Positions 17,677-26,964 of a DNA stretch of 64,000 nt are shown here, piece by piece; the first letter of the stretch is position 1; the number at the start of each line of letters is the position of its first letter. The position numbers were made by a program, and so were the translations under genes. The notes under the pieces were generated by a model, which did not search any database, was not told the origin of the DNA, and worked only from the letters and a program-made list of their open reading frames with translations. Origin of the DNA: Arthrobacter livingstonensis (GTDB lineage: Bacteria > Actinomycetota > Actinomycetes > Actinomycetales > Micrococcaceae); NCBI RefSeq assembly GCF_003219815.1, contig NZ_QJVD01000003.1, forward strand, positions 186,001-250,000, given 5' to 3'.

Positions 17677-18654
17677 ATGACTGAATCAACCTCCACCACC
17701 GGAACCCAGAAGAAGTACGCCGTTGTTGGCTCCGGCTACATGGGCGGCGGCATTGCCCAGGTACTGGCCTTGGGCGGCGCCCGGGTGGCCCTGGCCGACG
17801 TCTCGGCCGAAGTGGCGGCGAAGAATTACGACCGCCTGCTCGTGGAATCGGACCAGTTCGTAGCCGACGGGCTGTTCCCGGCCGGGTCCACCGAGATCCT
17901 GCGAAAGAACCTGTGGGCCGCGGAAAACATCGAAGAAGCGGTGTCCGACGCCGAGTTCATCGAGGAAGCTGTGCCCGAAGTACTTGCCATCAAGCACCAA
18001 ACCCTGGCCCGGATCAGCGCAGCCGCCCGTCCCGACGCCGTGATCGGATCCAACACCTCCACGATCTCCATCGCGGACCTGGCCGGCCCCGTCGAGCACC
18101 CGGAACGCTTCCTAGGCGTGCACTTCTCCAACCCGTCACCGTTCATCCCTGGTGTCGAGGTCATCCCGCACGCCGGCACCTCGGCCGCCACGGTGGGCAC
18201 CATCCGCGAGCTGGTGCGCTCCTCCGGGAAGCAGAGCGCCGTAGTCAAGGACGTCACCGGATTTGTGCTCAACCGCCTGCAGTACGCCCTGTTCCACGAG
18301 GCCGCGCAGCTCGTGGAGCAGGAAATCGCAACCGCCGAGGACATCGACACCCTGGTCCGCACCACCTTCGGCTTCCGGCTTCCCTTCTTCGGCCCGTTTG
18401 CCATCGCGGACATGGCCGGGCTGGACGTCTACAACTTCTGCTACCAGTCCCTCCAGACCGAATTCCCGGAACGTTTTGCCACGCCCAAGGCCCTGCGCGA
18501 CCTGGTCGACGCCGGCAAGCTGGGCACCAAGACCGGTGCCGGATTCCTCAATGTTCCGGCAGAACGGACCCCGGAGTTGATCGCCTACCGCAACAAGGCC
18601 TATGTGGCGATGCAGCAGCTCCTGGACGACCTCGGCCCCGCACCCATCAACTAA
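17677..18654 (+). CDS. 3-hydroxyacyl-CoA dehydrogenase-type NAD oxidoreductase
   Basis: A protein of 325 residues with an N-terminal NAD-binding motif (VVGSGYMGGGIAQVLALGG), a central NTSTISIADLA segment and a catalytic His-containing LGVHFSNPSPFIPGVEV. The C-terminal helical domain includes DMAGLDVYNFCY. This superfamily includes L-gulonate and L-carnitine dehydrogenases as well as fatty-acid enzymes. In this operon a hydroxy-acid or polyol-derived substrate is likelier than an acyl-CoA. It starts three bases after the isomerase stop, so it is co-expressed. Exact substrate unknown. Confidence 0.75.
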   Translation: MTESTSTTGTQKKYAVVGSGYMGGGIAQVLALGGARVALADVSAEVAAKNYDRLLVESDQFVADGLFPAGSTEILRKNLWAAENIEEAVSDAEFIEEAVPEVLAIKHQTLARISAAARPDAVIGSNTSTISIADLAGPVEHPERFLGVHFSNPSPFIPGVEVIPHAGTSAATVGTIRELVRSSGKQSAVVKDVTGFVLNRLQYALFHEAAQLVEQEIATAEDIDTLVRTTFGFRLPFFGPFAIADMAGLDVYNFCYQSLQTEFPERFATPKALRDLVDAGKLGTKTGAGFLNVPAERTPELIAYRNKAYVAMQQLLDDLGPAPIN

Positions 18655-18689
18655 TTCTTCCCCCCCCAACGAACCTCCTGGAGTCACCC

Positions 18690-19469
18690 ATGTCTGAAAT
18701 CACCGCGGCCTTCCCGGCCGAACGCACCGCCATCCTCACCGGAGCCGTCTCCGAGCGCGGCATTGGCCGCGCCACGGCCATCTATCTTGCCGAGCGGGGC
18801 TGGAGCATCGGCATCATCGACCTCGACGACGCCGCCTGCAAATCCGTCGCTGCCGAGCTGACCGCCACCTACGGGGTCAAGGCCCACGGCGTTGGGGCGA
18901 ACATCGGTGACGAATCCTCAGTCCGGGCCGCCATCGACGAACTGGAGGCAGCCCTGCCGCAGATCATTGCGCTGGCCAACATCGCCGGCGTCAGCTCGCC
19001 CGTCGGCTACCTGGAACTGGAGCCGGAGGAGTGGAACAGGGTCCTGAACATCAACCTCAACGGAGTCCACTACGCGACGCGCCGGGTTGCCGAGTCCATG
19101 GTGAAGAACCGGCTGGGCCGCATCGTGAACATCTCCTCCGTCTCCGCCCAGCGCGGCGGCGGCACGTTCTCCAAGACCCCGTACTCCGTGGCGAAGGCCG
19201 GAGTCATCGGCCTGACCCGCGCCACAGCCCGGGAGCTGGGCCCGTACGACATCACCGTCAACTGCGTCTCGCCCGGTCCCATCGACACGGACATCATGGG
19301 CGGCACGCTGAGCGAAGAACGCAAGGACGAGCTGGCCAAGGACCTGGTCGTCAACCGGGTGGGAAGCACCCGCGACATCGCCGCAGCCATCCACTACTTC
19401 ATCGGCGAGGACTCCGGGTATGTCTCGGGCCAGACGTTGAACGTGGATGGCGGACTCTACATGCACTAA
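18690..19469 (+). CDS. SDR-family dehydrogenase, possible tetritol dehydrogenase
   Basis: Classical short-chain dehydrogenase of 259 residues. The cofactor loop is an unusual GAVSERGIGRA variant of TGxxxGIG. The Asn of IAGVSS, Ser in NISSVSAQ and Tyr/Lys in YSVAKAG form the active site, and the C-terminus GQTLNVDGGLYMH is typical. In tetritol pathways an SDR (DthD) oxidises D-threitol to D-erythrulose, which the upstream kinase could then phosphorylate. That assignment is inferred from context. CCTGGAG precedes ATG 18690, and earlier in-frame starts overlap the previous gene implausibly. Confidence 0.82.
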   Translation: MSEITAAFPAERTAILTGAVSERGIGRATAIYLAERGWSIGIIDLDDAACKSVAAELTATYGVKAHGVGANIGDESSVRAAIDELEAALPQIIALANIAGVSSPVGYLELEPEEWNRVLNINLNGVHYATRRVAESMVKNRLGRIVNISSVSAQRGGGTFSKTPYSVAKAGVIGLTRATARELGPYDITVNCVSPGPIDTDIMGGTLSEERKDELAKDLVVNRVGSTRDIAAAIHYFIGEDSGYVSGQTLNVDGGLYMH

Positions 19470-19599
19470 AAGGACCGTTTTCCCAGTGCCAATATTTGTC
19501 GGCACGTTAAGTGCAATGCCGGTGGCCTGGCCGCCGGGTAGTTCCTTTTAGCACCACCGACGGTGCAATCGATTTTGAAGCCATACACAAGGAAGTGTC

Positions 19600-20922
19600 A
19601 TGAGTCAGTCAACGGAAAGCGTCAGGGACAGCCAGCGCAGCAGGGACCGCAAGAAGGTGAAGAACCTCCGATATTTTGTTCTGGGATGGCTGTTGGTCGC
19701 GGGGCTGCTGAACTATCTGGACCGGTCTGCGGTTTCGATCGCGGCGCCGGAAATGATCAAGGAACTGGGCCTGACCAAGACGGACATCGGCCTGCTGGGG
19801 ACTGTGTTCTCCTGGACCTACGCTTTTTTCCAGCTCCCGGCCGGCTACCTGATTGACAAGTTCGGTCCGAAGAAGATGTACTTCATCGCGGTGGCGCTCT
19901 GGAGCGTAGCCAGCTCATTGATGGCCTTCGGGCACTCGATGGTGCACTTCTTGGCGTTCCGGGTCCTCTTGGGCATCGGGGAGTCTCCGAATTCGCCTAA
20001 CAGCTCGAAGATCACCACCCAGTGGTTTCCTCGCGAAGAACGCGGCCAGGCCAGTGGAATCTGGGACAGCGGCTCCAAATGGGGCTCGGCCGTTGCCCCG
20101 CCAGTCCTGACGCTGTTGATGCTCGCTTTTGGTTGGCGGGGAATGTTTATAGTCATTGGCATTTTGGGCCTCATCGTGGCCATCGCGTTCTATATGTTCT
20201 ACAAGGCGCCGGAAGAAGCCAAGAACCTTTCCGAGGAGGAATACCGGCACATCCTGGCCGGGCGCGACAAAACTGATGTTCCGGCAGCCAACATTCCATG
20301 GCTGTCATTCTTCAAGTACCGCCAGACGTGGGGCATGATGCTGGGATTCTTCACCTCGATCTGGATCTGGAACATCTTCATCACCTTCCTCCCGCTCTTC
20401 CTTCAGGACACTCTCGGAGTTTCGATCGGCAAGACCGGCTGGGTCGCGGCAATCCCCTACCTTGCTGCGGCAATTGCAGGAATCTACGGCGGACGCATCA
20501 CTCTTATGCTGGTTCGCCGCGGCGGAAAGTCCGCGATGGGATCCAAGAGGCTGGTACTGGTCGCCGCTGCCATCCTGACCGGAATCCTGCTGGTCATTGT
20601 TCCGTTCATGCACTCGCTCACAGGGGCCATCGTTGTCTTGTGCCTGGCGCTCGGGTTCATCGCCATCATCCAGTCCCAGTCATGGGCAATGACCAGCGAC
20701 ATCGTCCCGGACACGCACGCCGCGCGGTTTGGTTCAATCATGAACTTCGGCGGCTACTTCGGTGGCGCACTCGCTCCGGTCATCACCGGAATCGTCGTCG
20801 ACAGGACCGGCTCTTACACGCCGTCGTTCATCCTGGCCGGCATTATCGCGGCTCTCGGCGCCCTGTTCTTCGGGCTGATGGTCTCCAAGCCCATCGATGT
20901 GAAGGAGCGGGCAACCGCATGA
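19600..20922 (+). CDS. MFS transporter, anion:cation symporter-like
   Basis: A 440-residue protein with 12 predicted membrane helices. It starts with a basic tail, and NYLDRSAVSIAAPEM in the first helix matches the hexuronate/glucarate/phthalate-type ACS family. RVLLGIGESPNSPNSSKITTQWFP is the conserved helix 4-5 region. Such carriers bring in sugar acids or other organic acids with protons. A four-carbon sugar acid is the natural guess here. A GGAAG site precedes ATG 19600. A 130-base gap separates it from the SDR. Confidence 0.82.
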   Translation: MSQSTESVRDSQRSRDRKKVKNLRYFVLGWLLVAGLLNYLDRSAVSIAAPEMIKELGLTKTDIGLLGTVFSWTYAFFQLPAGYLIDKFGPKKMYFIAVALWSVASSLMAFGHSMVHFLAFRVLLGIGESPNSPNSSKITTQWFPREERGQASGIWDSGSKWGSAVAPPVLTLLMLAFGWRGMFIVIGILGLIVAIAFYMFYKAPEEAKNLSEEEYRHILAGRDKTDVPAANIPWLSFFKYRQTWGMMLGFFTSIWIWNIFITFLPLFLQDTLGVSIGKTGWVAAIPYLAAAIAGIYGGRITLMLVRRGGKSAMGSKRLVLVAAAILTGILLVIVPFMHSLTGAIVVLCLALGFIAIIQSQSWAMTSDIVPDTHAARFGSIMNFGGYFGGALAPVITGIVVDRTGSYTPSFILAGIIAALGALFFGLMVSKPIDVKERATA

Positions 20923-20965
20923 GAGTCACCCTGGCTCCGGCCCTGACACGCAAGGAGAACCAACG

Positions 20966-22018
20966 TTGAGTTCCAAAGACCGCTACGTCGTCGGACTGAC
21001 CCGCGATGGGGCACGTGCGGATGGGTCCACCATATTCGGGGATGTGGGGCTGGAAAGATTGGACCAGGCTGGCATCTCCTGGCGGCTGATGCCGGAGGGG
21101 TCCCAGGGATCCGTCAATGCTGAAGTACTGGCCGGACTGGACGCGGTACTTTCCTTTGGCCACATGCCGTTCAGTGCTGAGCTGGCCCGCCAGGCACCGC
21201 GGCTCAAGCATGTGGCGCGCTTCGGCGCAGGCTTCGACGGTATTGATCCGGCGGGATTGGCAGCCGAGGGCGTGCTGGTGACTACCACCCCGGCCGCAGT
21301 GCGCAAGCCGCTGGCACTGAGCGGCTTGACGCTCATCCTGGCCGCCGCCCACCGATTGGTCGAGAACCACCGGGTGGCGGCCAACGGCCTGTGGGAAACC
21401 CAACGCGGCCACTACCGCGGACCAGGCATTGACGGCAGGACGGTCGGCATTATCGGGTTTGGAAGTGTTGGCACCCAGCTTGCGGAATATCTGCAGCCGC
21501 TGGGAGTCAAGGTCATCACCACTGACCGTAATGCAAGCCGGGCCGCCCAGCACGGGATCGAAAGTTATCCGCTCCTGGAACTCGCCATGCGCTCTGACTT
21601 TGTTGTGGTCACGGCAGCGCTGACCGGCGAGACACGGGGACTGGTGGACGGGAAGTTCTTCGCCGCCATGAAGCCCAGCGCCCACTTCGTCAACATTGCC
21701 CGGGGCGGACTTGTGAACCAGGCGGATCTGACCCACGCGTTGGTGGACGGCACGATAGCAGGCGCCGCGCTGGATGTTTTTGACCCGGAGCCGCCGTCGA
21801 CGGCCGATCCGCTCTTTGCACTGGACAACGTCATCCTTTCCCCACATTCCCTGTGCTGGACGGCCGATTTCACCCGGGAGGTCTCCGCCAGCGTCATGAC
21901 AGCGGTGATTCAGGCGTCCCAAGGGGAGATCCCGGAGACGGCGCTCAGCCGTGAGCTCCTTAACGTTTCCACCTGGCGCGGCACGCCACGAAGACTGCCC
22001 GTCGCCCAGCACGCATGA
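20966..22018 (+). CDS. D-isomer-specific 2-hydroxyacid dehydrogenase
   Basis: NAD-dependent oxidoreductase of 350 residues. The Rossmann motif is VGIIGFGSVGTQLAEYL. The catalytic triad is visible as Arg in NIARGGLVNQ, Glu in DVFDPEPPS and His in LSPHSLCW. The family interconverts 2-oxo acids and D-2-hydroxy acids (phosphoglycerate, glycerate or erythronate-type substrates). TTG 20966 is taken as the start because AAGGAG lies 8 bases upstream. Between the two MFS genes it may process an imported acid such as a tetronate. Confidence 0.82.
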   Translation: MSSKDRYVVGLTRDGARADGSTIFGDVGLERLDQAGISWRLMPEGSQGSVNAEVLAGLDAVLSFGHMPFSAELARQAPRLKHVARFGAGFDGIDPAGLAAEGVLVTTTPAAVRKPLALSGLTLILAAAHRLVENHRVAANGLWETQRGHYRGPGIDGRTVGIIGFGSVGTQLAEYLQPLGVKVITTDRNASRAAQHGIESYPLLELAMRSDFVVVTAALTGETRGLVDGKFFAAMKPSAHFVNIARGGLVNQADLTHALVDGTIAGAALDVFDPEPPSTADPLFALDNVILSPHSLCWTADFTREVSASVMTAVIQASQGEIPETALSRELLNVSTWRGTPRRLPVAQHA

Positions 22019-22076
22019 CCGTGGCCCCAATCATCATTGTTCCAGCGATCACAAATACCCCATTAAGGAGAGACCC

Positions 22077-22184
22077 ATGGAACCCCAAACCCCCGGAGCT
22101 TGGAGCACCGCCCGAAAGCTGTACCTGTTCGTCGGCATCATTGCCTGCGTTGGTGCCGTCATTCTGATGGCCTACCCGCGCTGA
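22077..22184 (+). CDS. 35-residue single-pass membrane protein beside an MFS gene
   Basis: A very small gene with a strong TAAGGAGAG ribosome site seven bases before ATG 22077. The product has a hydrophilic N-terminus (MEPQTPGAWSTARK) and one membrane helix (LYLFVGIIACVGAVILMAYP) and ends with Arg. It lies 57 bases before a second MFS carrier. Small subunits located next to MFS carriers have been annotated in other bacteria, so this may stabilise or modulate the transporter. No family is firmly recognised. Confidence 0.6.
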   Translation: MEPQTPGAWSTARKLYLFVGIIACVGAVILMAYPR

Positions 22185-22241
22185 CCAGCACCACAAACAA
22201 CACCCTTTCCAAACACCATCAACACTCGATGAGGAGTCTGC

Positions 22242-23591
22242 ATGACCAACCTGACTAACACCGGCAAGGAGTTGTTGGAGTCGCCTGCCTTGAAGTCGGC
22301 CGTCCACAAGGCCACCTTCCGCCTGATGCCAATGCTCGTGATTCTCTATGTGGTGGCCTTCCTGGACCGCACCAACGTTGGCTTTGCCGAAGCTGCCCTC
22401 GAAGCCGACAAAGGCATCTCCGCCGGCGCCTACGCCCTTGGCGCCGGCATCTTCTTCATCGGCTACGCGATCTTTGAGATCCCCAGCAACCTGATGCTGA
22501 AGAAGGTGGGCGCCAAAATTTGGCTGGCCCGCATTGCCATCACCTGGGGCATCGTTTCGGCATGCTTCGCGTTTGTGCAGGGGGAGCAGTCCTTCATCGC
22601 CCTGCGTTTCCTGCTCGGGGTCACCGAGGCCGGACTCTTCCCCGGCATCATCATGTACCTGGCCGAATGGTTCCCCAACAAGCACCGCGTAAAGATGTTC
22701 GCCATCTTCTACCTGGCCCAGCCCTTCTCCCAGCTCATCGGCTCCCCGATGTCGGGCGGACTGATCAACATCGGTGACAAGATTCCCGGTGTGCACGGCT
22801 GGCAGGTCATGTTCTTCATTGAGGGCCTGCTCGCCGTCATTGCAGGCATTGCGGCGTTCTTCCTGCTCATCAACGGCCCGGCGAAGGCCAAGTTCCTCTC
22901 CCAGGAGGAAAAGGAAGCATTGACGGCGGCCATGGCGCAGGAGGACACCCTCCGCAAGGAATCCGGGCCGTCCGGTGTGTGGGCCGCCATGTCCAGCGGC
23001 AAGGTTTGGTACTTCACCGTGATTTACTTCTGCCTGCAGATCGCCGTCTACGGCGTCACCTTCTACCTTCCCCAGCAGGTGGCCCAGCTGACCGGCCAAA
23101 AGGTCGGGTTCACCGTCGGGCTGCTCGCGGCCGTGCCGTGGTTCTTCGGCATCTTTGCCTGCTATTTCATTGGCAAGTATGCCTCGACCGTCATCCGCCG
23201 CCGCGTCCTGGGCACCTGGCTGTTCGTCTCCACGGGGCTGTGCATCTTCGGTTCCGCGTGGGCCGGCGCCAACGGGCTTCCGGTCCTGGGCATCATCTTC
23301 ATCACCCTGGCCGTGTGCAGCTTCCTGTCCATCGGCCCCATCGCCTGGTCCTACCCGACGGCGTTCCTCACCGGAACGGCGGCCGCGGCCGGCATTGGCC
23401 TGATCAACTCCCTCGGCAACCTGGGTGGATTTGTTGCCCCGATCCTGCGCACCAGCATCAATGAGACGTTCTCCTCCGCATCCGGTGCCATGGGCATCTA
23501 CGCGCTGGGCGTGTTGCCCTTCCTGGCGGCCCTCATGATGTGGGGCACCCGCCGGTTCAAGAACAAAGCCGACGAGCTCCTCGACGACTGA
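22242..23591 (+). CDS. MFS transporter, ACS family
   Basis: Secondary transporter of 449 residues with 12 predicted helices. Signatures include YVVAFLDRTNVGFAEAAL in helix 1, GYAIFEIPSNLMLKKVG and RFLLGVTEAGLFPGIIMYL, matching tartrate, glucarate and 4-hydroxyphenylacetate-type ACS carriers. It is the second such carrier in the locus and probably takes up an organic acid related to the pathway. GATGAGGAG precedes ATG. It is followed 20 bases later by the TIM-like isomerase gene. Confidence 0.85.
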   Translation: MTNLTNTGKELLESPALKSAVHKATFRLMPMLVILYVVAFLDRTNVGFAEAALEADKGISAGAYALGAGIFFIGYAIFEIPSNLMLKKVGAKIWLARIAITWGIVSACFAFVQGEQSFIALRFLLGVTEAGLFPGIIMYLAEWFPNKHRVKMFAIFYLAQPFSQLIGSPMSGGLINIGDKIPGVHGWQVMFFIEGLLAVIAGIAAFFLLINGPAKAKFLSQEEKEALTAAMAQEDTLRKESGPSGVWAAMSSGKVWYFTVIYFCLQIAVYGVTFYLPQQVAQLTGQKVGFTVGLLAAVPWFFGIFACYFIGKYASTVIRRRVLGTWLFVSTGLCIFGSAWAGANGLPVLGIIFITLAVCSFLSIGPIAWSYPTAFLTGTAAAAGIGLINSLGNLGGFVAPILRTSINETFSSASGAMGIYALGVLPFLAALMMWGTRRFKNKADELLDD

Positions 23592-23611
23592 CACTAAGGA
23601 AAGTTGCACCC

Positions 23612-24391
23612 ATGACGCACACACCACCCACTCTGCCGCCCCTCTACATCGGTGTCAGCACCAAGATGTACCTGGGCTTTCAAGCCAGCCTGCGGTGGTT
23701 GGAACAAGTGCGCGCCGAACTGGACGCCCGCCCGGCACTTGCTGCCGGGCGGGTGGTCCCGTTTGTCATCCCGTCCTTTCCGGTGCTGCCCTCGGCAGCG
23801 GGGATTCTTGCCGGCTCTCCGGCGATTCTTGGGGCCCAAAATTGCAGCCCCGCGGACGGCCCCTGGACGGGCGAGGTGTCCGCGGCCATGCTTGCCGAGC
23901 TGGGCGTCGGCATCGTGGAGATCGGGCATGCCGAACGGCGCCGGCACTTTGGCGAGAACGACGGAGTCGTGGCCGCCAAGGTGCGCCAGGCCCGGGCCGC
24001 GGGGATCGCACCCTTGGTGTGTGTGGGGGAGGAACGCCGCGGCACCCCCGAGGATGCGGCCGGCTTCGTCGTCGGCCAGCTGGAAGCTGCATTTTCCGGT
24101 TCCTGGGACGACGCGGGAAGTGCCATTGTGGCCTACGAGCCGGTTTGGGCCATCGGCGCCGCCGAACCCGCCGACGCCGGTTACGTCTCCGCCGTGGTCC
24201 GTGGCATCAGGCGACGGCCGGAACCGCACGGCGCGGGGGAACTGGCGATCATCTACGGGGGCTCGGCGAAGCCGGGCCTGCTGCCGCAGCTGAACGGGGT
24301 CTCGGGCCTGTTCCTGGGGCGGTTTGCCCATGACGCGGCCAATTTTGGGCGCGTCATGGACGAGGCCCTGGAGGCCGTACAGCCTGCGTAA
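23612..24391 (+). CDS. Triosephosphate-isomerase-family enzyme, L-erythrulose 1-phosphate isomerase-like
   Basis: TIM-fold isomerase of 259 residues with all TIM landmarks: Lys in VSTKMYLGF, His in IGHAERRRHFGEND, catalytic Glu in AYEPVWAIG and a phosphate loop in IYGGSAKPG. The normal Asn-x-Lys start is replaced by Ser-Thr-Lys, as in the TpiA2/EryH/LerI branch that isomerises L-erythrulose 1-phosphate. Together with the kinase and RpiB-type enzyme it completes a tetrose-phosphate set. ATG 23612 has AAGGAAAG upstream; an earlier in-frame start overlaps the transporter. Confidence 0.82.
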   Translation: MTHTPPTLPPLYIGVSTKMYLGFQASLRWLEQVRAELDARPALAAGRVVPFVIPSFPVLPSAAGILAGSPAILGAQNCSPADGPWTGEVSAAMLAELGVGIVEIGHAERRRHFGENDGVVAAKVRQARAAGIAPLVCVGEERRGTPEDAAGFVVGQLEAAFSGSWDDAGSAIVAYEPVWAIGAAEPADAGYVSAVVRGIRRRPEPHGAGELAIIYGGSAKPGLLPQLNGVSGLFLGRFAHDAANFGRVMDEALEAVQPA

Positions 24392-24528
24392 CGATGGCGC
24401 CATGCGCGCACCATAAAACGGTTTGTGTCCGCGACTTCACCATCGAGGAGAGCGCGGCTTCCTTCAGACTGAGGTGCCACCCATCGGCTTGCCGGCGGCT
24501 GCCGTGGACGTTGCGGGCGCCGTCCCGA

Positions 24529-25437
24529 TCACTGCGGACGGGTCTGCCGCCGGGTGGGGGCGACGACCTTGATCACGGCGGAGTCGTCGGAGGCGGCCAG
24601 GCCCTGTGCCTGGCCCAGCAGGAACAGCTGTTCGGCGGCGGCGGCAACCGGGGCAGCCAGGCCGGCGGCGCGGGCGGCCTTGCCAACAATGCCCATGTCC
24701 TTGACGAAGATGTCCAGGCGGCTGAGCACCTCGGCGCCACCTTCCGTGTAGGCCTCGAGAATACGCGGGCCGCGGTTGGACAGCATGAAGGACCCGGCCG
24801 CCCCCGCCTCGAGTGCCCCAAGGGTCTTGGCCTGGTCAAGTCCCAGGGCGTCGGCCAGGGCCAATGCCTCGGCGGCGGCGGCGATGTGGATGCCGCACAG
24901 CAGCTGGTTGACGGTCTTCAGGGCCTGTCCGTCGCCGGGCTTCTCGCCCACGATCGACAGCGTGGAGGCGAGCAGTTCAAGGACCGGGGCGGCCTGGCTC
25001 CGCGCGGAAGGGGTGGCGCCGACCACGATCAGCAGGTCACCCTGGCCGGCACGGACGGGTCCGCCGGAGAGCGGCGCGTCCACCAGTTCCACGCCGTATT
25101 CGGCCAGGCGCTCCACCGTGGCCGGGATGGCCTCGGTGCCCACCGTGCTGGTGAGGATGACGACCGATCCCCGGGCCAATACGGGGGCGACGCCGTTCTC
25201 ACCGAAGAGCACGTCGTTGAGCTGTTCGCCGTTGCGGACGGCCAGCAGGAGGGCGTCGGTGCCCCGGGCCGCGTCCCGGGCGGAGTCGAAGGTGGCGATC
25301 CCGGCCGCTGTGGCCAGTTTCAGGCGCGGCCCGGCGATGTCAAAGCCGTGGACGGTCAGCTGTGACGCCAGGCGCGTCGCCATCGGCAGGCCCATGGCGC
25401 CCAGGCCAAGGACGGTGACGGTGTAGTTGGTGTTCAT
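24529..25437 (-). CDS. ltnD: NAD(P)-dependent 3-hydroxyisobutyrate-type dehydrogenase, L-threonate dehydrogenase-like
   Basis: Beta-hydroxyacid dehydrogenase of 302 residues. It has a Rossmann loop VLGLGAMGLPMATRL, a substrate loop DAPLSGGPVRAGQG, and a catalytic Lys in LKTVNQLLCGIH. LtnD oxidises L-threonate at C2 and is typically linked to DUF1537 kinases, exactly as here: the kinase gene lies immediately upstream on the same strand. Start ATG 25437 has GAAGGAG upstream; an ATG five codons earlier would place that site inside the gene. The usual aldolase OtnC and isomerase OtnI are not in the window. Confidence 0.78.
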   Translation of the reverse strand: MNTNYTVTVLGLGAMGLPMATRLASQLTVHGFDIAGPRLKLATAAGIATFDSARDAARGTDALLLAVRNGEQLNDVLFGENGVAPVLARGSVVILTSTVGTEAIPATVERLAEYGVELVDAPLSGGPVRAGQGDLLIVVGATPSARSQAAPVLELLASTLSIVGEKPGDGQALKTVNQLLCGIHIAAAAEALALADALGLDQAKTLGALEAGAAGSFMLSNRGPRILEAYTEGGAEVLSRLDIFVKDMGIVGKAARAAGLAAPVAAAAEQLFLLGQAQGLAASDDSAVIKVVAPTRRQTRPQ

Positions 25438-25461
25438 GGTGGTCTCCTTCAAAAATGGGGT

Positions 25462-26931
25462 TTAGAACGTGTTGCTGAGCTTGCGGGTGACGTCGACCAG
25501 GGACTGGTCGTCGCCCACATTGCCGGCGAAGACGATGTACGGGATGCCTGCGGCCGGGCCATCAACGGGTTCCCACAGCGAAACGATGCCCGGAAGCATG
25601 GGTCCGCGCACAATGGCGTGCCGGATTTCCAGGCCGTGTGTGGCCACGTCGGAGGAGGTGATGCCGCCCTTGGCGATGACGAACCGCGGGGGAGCGGCCT
25701 TCAACGTCCGGTTGACCACCTCGACGACGGCGGCCGAGACGGTGCGCGCGATCTTCAGGCTCGCTATGGGGTCCTCGGACTTGATGAGCAGGCGGCTGGT
25801 GTGGACGATGACGTCGCCCGCCGCCAACGCGGCCGCGATGTCGGCGACGACGGCTGACACGTGGGTGGCGCCGTCGTCGGGCAGCAGCTTTTCCACGTCA
25901 ATCTCGACGATGTAGGCCGAGCTGTGGGCATCGGTGAGCGCCTTGAGCTGGCGGGTGGTGACGCCGACGTGGGAGCCAACGACGATCAGCCCGCCGCGGG
26001 CGGAACCGGCGGGAACGGTACGGCCGGCGTGGAAGATCTCCGCGGCGGACAGCGGCTCGCGGATCTCCTGGCCAATGCGGGCGCGCACAAAAGGCGGCCC
26101 CACCCGGTAGATGAGGGATTTTCCGCGGCGCTCGGATTCCGCCAGGCCCAGGGCGAGGATCCGCAGGTCGTTTTCCGTGACGGCGTCCACCACGATGGGT
26201 GTGGAATTGGCGGCCGAATCGATGGCGTCGGCAATGGCGGTGGCGCCGGCCCCAGGCGTGCCGCGGCGGATCAGGGAAAGGTCGATCGAGATGACGCGGG
26301 AGGCGGGAATCCGGCCATCGGATTTTTCCTCCACGTAGGCGGCCAGGGAGGAGTTGGTGAAGCCGAAGCTGGCATCCCTGGCGAATTCGGTCTCGGCCAC
26401 CGGGATGAGCGTTCCCTGGCCGCCGCGTGTGTAGTGGACGCCGCCCACGGTGATGCGGCCGGCGTCGGGGAAGGCCGGGACGATGACCACGCCGTCCACG
26501 GTGCCGCCGTTTTCGGAGGCCAGGGTTGCGGCAATGGTGTCCGGTTCCAGGGGGAAGTGCCCGCGCAGGGTTGAATCGCTGCGGCTCACGAAGCCCACCG
26601 CGATGCCTGCCGTGCGGGCCGCGGCCAGGGCGTTGACCACGATATCCCGGTTTCGGGCCCGGGCCTCGGCGGAATCCAGGCTGCGGGTGTTGGTCAGCAC
26701 GTACACGGCCTTCGCGGCGGCGCCGTCGATCCGGTGGCCGAACACCCAGTCGAAGTCCGCAACGTCCCAGCGCGTCAGCACGGGCAGCCCGGCCACCGAC
26801 TGGGTTCCCGTGGGGTCGTCGTCGAGCACAATAAGCACCCGGTTTGAGGCGGACACCTGGGCGGCCACCGTGCCGGCCGGCACGCTGACCTCGGCGGGGT
26901 ACCCGGCCAGGAGTTCGGATTCAAGGGTCAT
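25462..26931 (-). CDS. Four-carbon acid sugar kinase (DUF1537, OtnK/DtnK-like)
   Basis: ATP-dependent kinase of 489 residues. The N-terminal substrate domain has VLDDDPTGTQSVAGLPVLT and SRSDSTLRGHFPLE. The C-terminal nucleotide domain has FVIAKGGITSSDVATHGL and GPMLPGIVSLWE. The DUF1537 family phosphorylates D-threonate, D-erythronate and 2-oxo/3-oxo tetronates. The DDDPTGTQ variant is a recognised subgroup. The gene is divergent from a GntR regulator and is followed 24 bases later by the LtnD-like dehydrogenase, giving a two-step tetronate module. Confidence 0.85.
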   Translation of the reverse strand: MTLESELLAGYPAEVSVPAGTVAAQVSASNRVLIVLDDDPTGTQSVAGLPVLTRWDVADFDWVFGHRIDGAAAKAVYVLTNTRSLDSAEARARNRDIVVNALAAARTAGIAVGFVSRSDSTLRGHFPLEPDTIAATLASENGGTVDGVVIVPAFPDAGRITVGGVHYTRGGQGTLIPVAETEFARDASFGFTNSSLAAYVEEKSDGRIPASRVISIDLSLIRRGTPGAGATAIADAIDSAANSTPIVVDAVTENDLRILALGLAESERRGKSLIYRVGPPFVRARIGQEIREPLSAAEIFHAGRTVPAGSARGGLIVVGSHVGVTTRQLKALTDAHSSAYIVEIDVEKLLPDDGATHVSAVVADIAAALAAGDVIVHTSRLLIKSEDPIASLKIARTVSAAVVEVVNRTLKAAPPRFVIAKGGITSSDVATHGLEIRHAIVRGPMLPGIVSLWEPVDGPAAGIPYIVFAGNVGDDQSLVDVTRKLSNTF

Positions 26932-26964
26932 TTCTTCACACCTCGTTGTGGGGTTTCTTTTGTA

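Noticed and set aside
17913-18689. Long N-terminal extension in frame with the SDR gene
   Set aside because: It overlaps the preceding dehydrogenase, is Arg/Pro-rich and unlike any SDR; the normal start with CCTGGAG is at 18690.
21960-23627. 555-codon minus-strand frame opposite the 2-hydroxyacid dehydrogenase end and MFS gene
   Set aside because: Sequence is Glu/Gly/Asp/His-rich with no domain, while the plus strand encodes an evident 12-helix transporter.
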